Positions 55,490 to 64,000 of a stretch of DNA of 64,000 nt are shown piece by piece (within the stretch, counting starts at the first letter, position 1; every line of letters begins with the position of its first letter). This stretch comes from Lineus longissimus (lineage: Eukaryota > Nemertea > Pilidiophora > Heteronemertea > Lineidae), in contig NC_088321.1 of the NCBI RefSeq assembly GCF_910592395.1, positions 14,138,001 through 14,202,000 on the forward strand, given 5' to 3'. The notes under the pieces were generated by a model, which made no database searches, had not been told where the DNA came from, and saw only the letters and a program-made list of their open reading frames with translations. The translations under genes were made by a program, and so were the position numbers.

Positions 55490-58189
55490 CAGTCAAAAAT
55501 AATCTCATTGGCCAACTTCGTGTCTAAGCTATTGGATAAAAATACAATTTATCTCTGTCTATAGGAGACAAGGAGGCAATTGATGCAGATTGTTAAAGCC
55601 TCTCTTCCTTTCTTAAACGTTTCCCTCTGAACTGCTCCGTCATATTGATGATATGAAACTGTAGTGATTCCGTGACTAGATATGCACAGAATTAAAGGGT
55701 AAGCCATGGTCCAAAACCTCTCAGTCTTAGCCTCCATAAAGACAGGCAAATCAAGCGGAAATTTACACCCTTTCAGTTCTTCCATCCGACCTCCTACAGG
55801 GGTCAAACCAGCGATCTATTGCCACTGCAGTGGTGCTCCGAGAGATAAACAAAATCCATCTCGCTGATCCTGTTAGAATGACAAGTTCTGTCACTTGAAG
55901 CAGAAAGGACGAAGATTGGAAAGGAATGTATTTCATGTAGGTTGCTGAAGTCGATTAGAGAAGTTGTACAGTATCTGATGGTATCATTGTGGAACGACAG
56001 TTTTTCTGTCCTGTCCTGTAGTAGATTGGCTGGGAGATTTTGGCACAGTCTTGACGCTATTAGAAAATTTACATAAAGATAAAGTTTGTGGCACCAATGA
56101 TGTCAGCAATGGCGGATTTGCATTAAAGTTCGAGTCGATTCTCTTGGAGCCAAATCTGTGCTGTACGAAAATCAAGAAGTCGGCCATAGTCCCAGAACCA
56201 AGACATTCGTCAACACCTTTGTCTTGTTAGCGTTTGCTTCACTTCTATGGCTGTACTACAGAAACATGCAAGCATGTATGTCTCTTATAAACTGGCTGTC
56301 ATCTTTTGTTCCTCTCTTGATGCCCAGGGCTTTGTCTCCACTGATGCACTCTTCGGCCCTGTGACCAGTTTCTCGGGGTCCTCGAGTGGGCAGTTCTTAA
56401 GTGTTGGAACTGGTACATTGTGTGCACCTTAGGAATTGCTAGATTCATTCCTATGGCCTGTCCTGAGCTTGAAGAGAAGTTCCATGATCTGCTGGAAACC
56501 GTACTCACCCATGCAATCCCTCTATCTACAAGATGAAGATCAATGCATCCACTCATTGATCTTCCCGAGGCTTGAGCAATGTCCCAATTGCTGTTCTTAT
56601 CTTGATTTGCATGACTATGGAAGTCATCCATTGCAATATCTCCCTCACAGAAATAAACCATCACTCATATATCACTTTATCTCCCCGCACAGCTGAGAGC
56701 ATCATATGATGTCGTGTCCGTCTACCTAGAAGATAGATCATTAGGGGAAAGATGTCTAGGTTCTCCATCGATAGAGGCAGTCCCATCAATTATTTGTCTT
56801 TATCTTAGAGTTGAGAATCTTGGTTGCCAGACATGATCCAAGGGGCCAATCCCCCTCCATAATTTCAGAAAACTTTTGAGGTTGATCAGGACATTCTAAT
56901 GTGCATTCTAATGTTGCCCCCAATAATTCATGCCGAAGGTGCTGTAGAGTGGGGTTATTAAATTGGCCCTGTGGGGTTAAATTGCCGGCCCCCCAACTCT
57001 AAAAATCGTATTTGGGCTAAAATATGATACCAAGTTATCTTTTAATATCTATTTGTACAGTGATTCAGTTTAAATCGATAGAGGATTTACATCTTCCATC
57101 TATGCTTCAAGTTGTAGGCCTGAAAATGTATGGGTCAATAATTTCACCCCAATTTGCGCCAATTTCACCCCGTTTAACGGTACCTAATTTTTATGATCAT
57201 TTGCATTGCAAAGATTTGTAATGTTACTATAATTGTACCCGATTCAAGCCTTTCAAATTTATTATTTGAATGAATAAACAGACATTGTACTACTTCATGT
57301 AGAGTCATAATTAGGAGAATTTCCAGAGGCAGCAACCTTGGTTACTTTTGTAAACACCCACATTGCACCCATGTGGTATCTTGAATCAAAAAATGCCCAA
57401 CAATACGAAATTTGATATCGACAGATGATCAAACTGCCAGTGGTATTGCGTCCGTTGCCTCCGCCCATACTGGACGCGCGTTATTAACAATGTCAATACA
57501 TTGAGGGTCAAAATGCCGACTGATGATTGGTGCATTTGAAGCAGTTGGGGTCGTCTGGGTAACTTTTTTGGCCTGCGTACACTTAATGCGACACTCTTGT
57601 TATATTCATCAGTCTACAAAGTACACCAGATGCGCTTACGGTTTAGGTGAAACCTGCTCCGTATTGTTCCAAAGAAATAGTCATTGTTGTAGACTATTGT
57701 TGTTCCAGATTGTCATTGTTGTAAGCATTGTGTTGACACTTGCTTTGTTTTGTCATGGCACGTGTTATCTTTGGGCTATGCTCGTTGAATACAACTTGAA
57801 TTGAACTAGAAATCGTGTACATGATGGACTACACCATGTACACAAATAGAGTCGAGAGCGGGCTGCGGTTAATCCAATTAACTTTGGCCCGAACTAGTGT
57901 ACATCACACACTACAACATGTACACGAACTGAGCCCAAGTTAGCTTGAACATCAACAATTGATTAAAAAGGTTTGTCGAGTATCTCTGGCATTGTTGGGA
58001 GGGGTTTCCACGGAGATTCGCACACAATGAGGTTATTATGTATCAAAGAAACATTTAAAGGATCAATTTGTATTCTAAACTGTCTTATCTTAGTTACCCC
58101 ATCTGTTTTAGATGGCAGCAGTGGTATCTATGATTTGCCTTCTGTATCAAATAGTGTATCAGCTTTCTTTCACTTCTGTAAGATCGAAA
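55490..58189. other. Unassigned non-coding DNA
   Basis: Frames of 60-121 codons on both strands overlap at 56299-56664 and 56436-56696 and look like chance. A hydrophobic 93-codon frame at 57523-57804 has no recognisable family. Inverted TGTACAT / ATGTACA pairs lie at about 57808-57922. No mobile element identified. Confidence 0.5.
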
Positions 58190-58525
58190 TAGAAATAATG
58201 TAGTTTCTATGGCTTCAATTGTTCAAAAGTATTTAAAAACTTATTTGCCTCTTTAATGTAGTAAGGCTTTATCGGCATCAGACATGACCACCGTATCTAA
58301 TTGATACACTTCATCATATTCATAATCTTTATTTCAAGGGTCCAAATAAATAGTAGTAGTTTCTATAGTTCAATGGTTCAAACGTATCCAAAACATGATT
58401 TCGAAGTCGCAACCGTCTGATATCACAATTTGGATGCTCTTCCTCTGTGTCAACGCACTTCCTAAATGCAGCTTTTGCAACTTCAATATTTCAAACGTAA
58501 CTACCCGTATCAAATAAACAGACCT
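58190..58525. repeat. Two-copy tandem duplication (156 bp)
   Basis: AGTTTCTAT occurs at 58202 and 58358, each followed by TTCAA..GTTCAAA.GTAT..AAAA and a CATCA.A..G.CCA/TGT.TCAA-type continuation. Confidence 0.65.
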
Positions 58526-59382
58526 CATCTGCCCTTGCTAAACTCACAATGCCGTACCCCAAAAGGACCGCAGCCAGAAACCTGTGCCATTGTTCAATAA
58601 CTACCCTGCAGGGCTCCAACCGTCACAGACAAATCTGGCAAGGAATCCGGCACGCGTATGACCTCTTTGAACTTTACAAAAATGACGTACACACTCTCCA
58701 TCAATGGAGGAAGGAATTCTTATGCACGCGCCCTCTGCTTGAACTTTGATGGGGCAGTTGGCACAGCCGATCCCGTGGAATAATCGCTGAGCCAAATTTG
58801 GAACACTCGTGGTGGAGTTGTTATATCCAGTGGTTGACCGCTGATGATAGGAAGTTTTATGCGCCCACAACCGGGTGAAGTCCAAAGCCGGTTCCACTGA
58901 TTTTAAATCTCAGCTGTCCCAAACCGAACCATTATTTAAACAGTGTAACAATGTAACAAGGGGATCACAGCCAAGCTATCATTGTGTTATCATAGTCAAA
59001 TAATACAATTGTGTTTCACTGTTAATAACATTTATCATCAAAGACGACAATGATATAGCTTGGGCCAGGTGGATCTCAAGGTCGAGGCCTCCCATTGAAG
59101 GTCGCAGAGGTCATTTTTGTGCCAAACATAGGTCCCAACACTTATTTGATAGTTCAGATGGTAAGGATGTTTCTGATAATTTCTGATTAAAATTTGCATT
59201 AAATTAAATTGCATCAGTAAGGTTATGAATATGCCAAAGTGATATTTCAGGGGTGGCAGTGATTTTGAATACCCGATAAAAGGTCAAAGAGGTCAATAGA
59301 AAATCCAAATATGGCTCAGACCTCTATGATAATTTCCGCGCTAGCAGAGGTGACATTTTGCTGACAAAGGTGAATTGATAGT
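58526..59382. other. Unassigned DNA with AGGTC-rich segment
   Basis: CTCAAGGTCGAGGCC, GAAGGTCGCAGAGGTCAT and AAAGGTCAAAGAGGTCAATA at 59075-59300 resemble the receptor-like boxes of the AGCTC element and may be a much decayed relative. The 66-codon frame at 58549-58749 has no known motif. Confidence 0.45.
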
Positions 59383-59640
59383 TTAAGGGGGTATGCCATT
59401 TGTATTTGATTGTGGATGATCACTGCATATTACCCCCAAAGGGAAAGTTTCAAATTCGGCTAAACTTTAGAATCCCCGATCGGAAATGACGTAGTTTGAT
59501 CGCATTCAACTATAAATCCATTGAACAGTGGTGCTTGGTTAGTCAACCGATGACCTTTTTTTGGGGTGTGATCGGGGATTGTAAACTCGTTCCTCAAATT
59601 CAATCACAAATTTCAAATTGTTAACGAATGGCGTAGTCAA
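59383..59640 (+). mobile_element. MITE M1 with altered centre
   Basis: Starts TTAAGGGGGTATGCCATTTG and ends TTAACGAATGGCGTAGTCAA, the M1 ends, with TTCAAATT..CAATCACAAATTTCAAATT near the right. The centre is unlike other copies and is bounded by AATCCCCGATC (about 59472) and GATCGGGGATT (about 59571), so a separate inverted-repeat segment may have inserted or replaced it. Confidence 0.75.
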
Positions 59641-59754
59641 CTGTTGACCTTTTTCCATGTTGACAAATAAGCTGTCATTTACAATAGAACATAAGCTAAG
59701 CCAAAGCAGCGGCAAACACAGCTTCATTTAATCATCCTTAGCCGTGTCAGCTTC

Positions 59755-60610
59755 AGACCCTGCCACTTGACAATCACTCCACGATAGCTAAACACTCGCT
59801 CTGATAAGAGGCTCACATCGTTTGATCCGAGATTTGGTACATGAGCCAGAAGAAATACGATTTTGACCTGATCTACATTACTGACACCGACGCACTACTG
59901 ACACCGACGCACTTGACAACCGCTGTGATATTGCTTAATGCCCGATCCCATGCAAACACCATGTTAACCATTCCTCATTGAGGCTGATAAGGTCAAATCG
60001 ATGCTGGAAACATCAGTCGTCAAATGTAATGTCGTCTTCTTCATACATTACAGGGGGACTATAGGCATGAGCAGAGGGGCTAATTTGGCCATCTTCAGGT
60101 GACTAATATACACAGTAAGGGCCCTGGTCATGTCAGATTCAGCACTAAATATATTCCTCGTACAAGCGTTGATCATTTCGATATGCTGTGAGATGTGAGA
60201 GAACCCTATTGGCGACTTTGTGTAACTTTAACTCGGCTGGCTAGCTGCTGCCTATATTGTCCCTTTAACTGGATATACTCTGTGAGCTACAGACATCGAC
60301 ACACTTGACAGCCTCTCCGATATTGTGAAACGCTCGATCCAATGCATAAAACATGAAAACCATCCCTCCTTTTAGCAGGTCAGATACCCAGTCGAGTCGA
60401 CTGTAGAACTTTCAGCGGCTATACAGTTATATCGTAGGTCATCTTTTACAAACATAACCTGTTCTACTCCATGAGCTACAGACATCGACACACTTGACAG
60501 CCCCTCCGATATTGCTAAACGCTCGATCCAATGCATAAAACATGAAAAACATCGCTCATTTAGCCTGATCAGATACGCCGTCAAGTCGTCCCAAGAGACA
60601 GTGGATCTGT
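59755..60610. repeat. ~190-bp tandem array interrupted by MITE M2
   Basis: CACTTGACA.CC.CTCCGATATTG..AAACGCTCGATCCAATGCAT occurs at about 60302 and 60491 with ACAGACATCGACACACTTGA before each; older relatives are at about 59765 and 59910. The M2 element at 60048-60268 lies between the second and third units. Confidence 0.8.
60048..60268 (+). mobile_element. TTAA-flanked MITE, family M2 (copy 2)
   Basis: Starts TTACAGGGGGACTATAGGCA and ends TATATTGTCCCTTTAA. Matches 5103-5324 through AGATTCAGCA..ATATTCCTC.TACAAG..GCTGTGAGAT..GAGA. It split a tandem array, so it is younger than the array. Confidence 0.8.
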
Positions 60611-60984
60611 CATCTTGCGTATAAAGATGTCGGAGTGATATGACCTTGGGGCACGGTCAGTGTTATGCAGAAACAAATCAAGTTAATTTTAGAATATTGG
60701 GAATGCTCGATGGTTGATTTTATAGAGAGATCGTATTCACTGGAACTGATTATGGTACATGTATTGATTATTGTATTTCAAGGTCTTCTGGACATATGAA
60801 GTCAAGTTTAGAACATTACATGATGATTATAAATATTCTGTAGCTTTGTGTAACTAGAAATAATTTGATATTATCTTCTTTTAGAATTCATTGCTTTTTT
60901 AGGGAAAATGTGGCCAAGTTTATAATCCATTTTGTCATTAGTTGTATAAGGAGTTTTGATTAGAAAGACTGGCCTGACTGAGAC
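60611..60984. other. Unassigned non-coding DNA
   Basis: No recognisable feature. Confidence 0.45.
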
Positions 60985-61210
60985 CCATTTTTGGTGAAAT
61001 GGAGTGTTGTAGTATTGTTACAACTTCATTCATCGTGTCTAAAGTTCTCCTCTTTCTGTGTTTCATTTTTGGAACAAAATCAACAAAAATCAGAATGCCT
61101 TTTTCTGTGAAGTGGAACATAGTAGTATTGACGCCACTTAAGACATTGTGTCTAATGTATTCTCCTCTTACTTTCTTTTCATGTGACCTTCATGATTGAC
61201 CTTCACATCT
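60985..61210. repeat. Two-copy tandem duplication (113 bp)
   Basis: GTGAAATGGAGTGTTGTAGT (60994) and GTGAAGTGGAACATAGTAGT (61107) begin related blocks, each running to TGTGTCTAA..T.TTCTCCTCTT. CTGCAGGTAAGT at about 61212 is a good donor-like sequence but has no associated exon. Confidence 0.8.
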
Positions 61211-61320
61211 GCAGGTAAGTGAAAAATGTCCAAATCTAGACCTTGAGAGTTGAAGGTTGGTAATCTTGACCTTGACAGGGGAGGGGCAGATGGATGGTAT
61301 TCTGTCAATTAGGATGGTAA

Positions 61321-61485
61321 CTAGTCCTCGGCCTACTGATGTGGAACTCGCTTGACTCTTCAGTGCGTGAGAGTGGTTCTGTGGCCAGTTTCAAGAGAGG
61401 GCTGAAGACCCTGCTCTTTAAAGAGTACTTTTGTGAAAGCGCCTGTGAGCAGGACACTTGGAATTGGTGCTTTACGAGACACTAG
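61321..61485 (+). pseudogene. C-terminal remnant of a non-LTR retrotransposon reverse transcriptase
   Basis: The frame after a TAA at 61318 reads MWNSLDSSVRESGSVASF (from 61339), then KRGLKTLLFKEYFCES, and stops at 61483-61485. The pattern WNSL-x-S-x-R-(8)-F-K-x-LK-x-LF is the familiar C-terminal signature of LINE polyproteins of the Jockey/CR1/RTE-like groups, found just before the stop. Reverse-transcriptase and endonuclease domains are absent upstream, so this is a 5'-truncated insertion, as LINEs usually leave. The following 150 bases to about 61635 (ending AGGTTAAGTTAAGTGCATAA) would be its 3' untranslated region. Clade cannot be fixed from this fragment. It is the only recognisable protein remnant in the window. 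Confidence 0.75.
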
Positions 61486-61640
61486 TTACTTTACTTTTGT
61501 TTAATTTAGCCCTGACCTGGCTGGTCCCTGGTTCAGAGGCCACCATGATCATCCAGTCTCAGTCTCCTGTTTGGTTGGTAAAGTGGTTCTACGGAGATCC
61601 TACCAACTCGTTACTAGGTTAAGTTAAGTGCATAAGTGAG
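61486..61640 (+). mobile_element. Probable 3' untranslated region of the LINE remnant
   Basis: Follows the stop codon directly and ends in a TTAAGTTAAGTGCATAAGTG phrase of simple-repeat character. No second copy in the window confirms the boundary. Confidence 0.4.
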
Positions 61641-61811
61641 GCAACCTAAATGTTAGAAGTTCTACTTGGGGATGAGATTGATGGACCTGGTCCCCTTCAA
61701 TGCAAAGTGGAGACTGATTTCAGGCGTTCGGAGCAGGACACAATTGGCTCATGGAGATCGAAGCCACTTGTGTGTTCAAGACATAACTCTACCAAAAGAA
61801 TAGTGCTTTAC

Positions 61812-62026
61812 GGGTTGACCATTTGCACCTTCATTTTGGCTAGAACTTAAAATCAGAACTCCTTCAAAATGAAGTGGATGCCCATTTAAAACCCTGGAGG
61901 CTGTTCACTGGAAAACATACAACAGATTCCCGCCCTTGAAATTGGCATTCACTACGTTTTGGAAGAGTTCTAGTTGCTTGAGGATTTCAAGTTCTAGACA
62001 AAATGGTGGTGCCTATGGTCAAATCT
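61812..62026. mobile_element. Foldback MITE FB2, copy 3 (best)
   Basis: GGTTGACCATTTGCACCTTC..ATTTTGGCTAGAACTT on the left faces GTTCTAGACAAAATGGTGG..GCCTATGGTCAA on the right; further inside AGAACTCCTTCAAAATGAAG..TGGATGCC faces GGCATTCACTACGTTTTGGA..AGAGTTCT. The inverted repeat thus spans about 85 bp each side around a short centre. No coding region. Confidence 0.8.
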
Positions 62027-63976
62027 TAGATAGGTCGGGTAGACCACAAATTGATGGTTCACATAACGACCGAAGGTAATGGGTCTGCGACCGAATCAAG
62101 TGCTCACAGCATAGCTCAGGCTACTTCCATTATTCCACAGGAATACTTGAGCAAATTCACCGGAAACATGGCATGTTTATGACAGCGGCCCAATCAGTTC
62201 TGACGGCCTGTCACATAAAATGAATTAGGTATTGATTCTTGAGCAGCACATCTGAGTTTGTCTGAAAGGTTTCAGGATAGACCGGGTTAAAGTATGAAGT
62301 CGGATGACACCTATATCACAGAACACTCATTGAAGCCGATCTAAGACATATTTCTTTCATCTTTTTCTCCACTGTATATTGCACCATGAGAACTGCCCGG
62401 TGTTCAGTACCATACTTCTTCCTCCTACTTTCGTTCTCCTATTCCCATTCTGGCCTTGCTAACTAGCGCTTTAAGTAGGACTCGATGCATTAGTAATGAG
62501 AGTATATCATTCTATAATGATTCATAGTAATGCTTCGGTTCAAGAGCAACGCGTTTGAGAGGGTGAGAGTTGCACGAAACGTATTGGCATTGTTTGGAAG
62601 AAAAGGTTGAAAAATTCTTAGAGTGGATATGAATATAAAGAAATCAACAATCATGCTAAGGTCAGAATAGACATGTCTGAGAGGTTTATGAGTGGAACGA
62701 AGTGCATTTGTGTGCAGGGCACAAAAGGAAGAAAATATTGGAAGTCTTGTCAAGTTTTTTGTAGAGTTTTGCACCCTACTTCACCAGGATGACAAATTCT
62801 GTGCAATTCAATACCAGCAGTATAGTTAATTAGAAGTAATCTTCATCAACCAATACTGCAGCAGTAGATGACAGTTGAAACGATGAGAATGAGCCAAGTG
62901 GGGCCAGGGCACACTCTTAAAATGACTTCAAGCCCGCTGTTACTTAGACGTGTTAGAGAAAAGAAATTACCATACATTTCGTTTTTTCTCCATATAGCCA
63001 TGATAAAGAGTCAGTTAATGTCCACCATAAACAATGCCATACACCTTGTTCATCACCGATTGTAACACCCAGCGCATACAAATGAGTGTTTCATTCTAAG
63101 TAATACACCATCTTGAAAGAAATTACCATATCTGTTTTATATTTGCTTTCTAGCTGCAATCGACAGACCATTACTTGTCTGTATTGTGAATGATACACCT
63201 TCTGCGGCCGCGTTTCATCTGAGTGTTGCAGACATTGCATACAAATGAACTACAGTTGTATGCGTTGTCGGGGTGGAGTGTTTGAGGAACAGATTGGTGC
63301 GAGATTATTGAGTTGTTCAGAGTGAAGTGGGGATGTTGACAGAAGGGAACGGCTTTTTGATGAGGATGGAATATCTTTGGCTCTTCCTGGGGTGGGGGTG
63401 AGGGTTTCTACACTGACAAGGAGGTTATCAGCCAGAACTTCGAGCAGAAGTAAAAGCCATACCATGCAATAATGGCCATCTCTTCAACTTTTTTTAACAA
63501 TTGCATAAGTAAGTCTGTGGCACATACAGCTGTTAATATTTGCTTAATCACTGTACTTCTTGCGTTTAGTTGCCAGGAAGAACAATCTCATTTGAACTTG
63601 CATGAAGAAATGTCTAATGATGACATTGGGGACTAACTGTGAAAATGTCACCATGTCATTCCAGTTCCTGCTACATCATTGCCTAGAAAAAACCGGATGA
63701 CATGTAACAACAAGCTGTTAAAATGGCACATCGACTGGCCAACTTCCTGAGTTGTCGTTGCCCAAGAAAAGCAGCTAATGCTTTCAATATCGTCCGGCTT
63801 TATCGACTATATGACTAAGTGTGAAATGCAATAACTTGACTAACAGGAGAACATTAGCACAAGTGGGTTGAAGTGTGCTGTGGGCATGGGGCTATGTCTG
63901 CCGGTAGCTGGGGAGAGCAATGTTATCCACCATAGCTGAAGGAAAGATTTGAAAAATGACAAGGGGAAGGAATATT
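62027..63976. other. Unassigned non-coding DNA
   Basis: No convincing gene. AAATTACCATA occurs in two related segments (62966 and 63121) that may be a decayed duplication. A third GCGGCCGC lies at about 63204. A 71-codon minus frame (63250-63465) begins with a hydrophobic MVWLLLLLEVLA stretch that could mimic a signal peptide, but nothing supports expression. Confidence 0.5.
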
Positions 63977-64000
63977 CAAGAGTCTGTCAGATGAGACTGA
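63977..64000 (+). mobile_element. Start of a SINE-type copy cut by the window edge
   Basis: AGAGTCTGTCAGATGAGACTGA matches GAGGGTCTGTCGGATGAGACC at 23667 (given here as the shared core GTCTGTC.GATGAGAC). Too short for certainty. Confidence 0.4.

Noticed and set aside
61205-61222. Exon ending at CTGCAG/GTAAGT
   Set aside because: A strong donor-like sequence, but upstream frames are closed or repeat-derived and no acceptor or coding exon can be paired with it.
62386-62466. Short ATG frame with a signal-peptide-like hydrophobic stretch (RTARCSVPYFFLLLSFSYS)
   Set aside because: Only 26 codons, ends in a stop with no splice donor, and nothing recognisable follows. Likely chance.
63250-63465. 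Minus-strand frame starting MVWLLLLLEVLA
   Set aside because: Hydrophobic start resembles a signal peptide, but the rest is low-complexity Ser/Pro sequence with no family and no conserved context visible.

Overview
The window looks like non-coding, repeat-rich nuclear DNA of an animal, probably a marine invertebrate. I see no operons, no bacterial ribosome sites and no long reading frames. The longest open frames are about 120-155 codons, resemble no protein I know, and mostly lie inside tandem repeats or transposons. The repeats are of eukaryotic kinds: a tRNA-derived SINE with target-site duplications, many MITEs, foldback elements, a non-LTR reverse-transcriptase tail, and microsatellites. 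A 1.1-kb element that opens with an AGCTCACC hairpin and carries a GTC triplet tract resembles repeats I recall from mollusc and other lophotrochozoan genomes. That recollection is the only basis for a lineage guess, so lophotrochozoan is tentative. I find no convincing protein-coding gene; the window is probably intergenic or inside a large intron.

Layout. 1-9 kb: a pogo-like MITE, an old copy of the 1.1-kb element, two TTAA-flanked MITE families, a 22-bp satellite and several duplicated blocks. 9.1-10.9 kb: an intact MITE followed by a second MITE split by a SINE-like piece and by a full 1.1-kb element. 11-20 kb: mostly featureless DNA with small tandem arrays and MITE fragments. 20-25 kb: the best SINE, with a 12-bp target-site duplication beside a MITE end, a 1.3-kb array of GGTACC-containing repeats, and a CpG-rich hairpin. 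26-31 kb: small arrays, a near-perfect 100-bp-arm foldback element and a cluster of hairpins. 31.8-37.2 kb: irregular tandem arrays with units of roughly 130-230 bp. 38.6-42.4 kb: second copies of the foldback element and the 1.1-kb element, then a 42-bp satellite open on both strands. 43-55 kb: foldback MITEs, 92-, 196- and 212-bp arrays, pogo-like MITEs, a second SINE and an array rich in AGGTCA. 55-64 kb: more MITEs, a tandem array cut by a MITE, a LINE reverse-transcriptase remnant, and what may be the start of a SINE running off the end.

The elements show a history of layered insertion (MITE, then the 1.1-kb element, then the SINE) on a background that repeatedly makes local tandem copies. 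The most testable biological idea is that the 1.1-kb element family carries repeated CTCF-like (CCACCAGGGGGC) and nuclear-receptor-like (AGGTCAnnnAGGTCA) motifs, three sets per copy. All identities and copy counts here were judged by eye.
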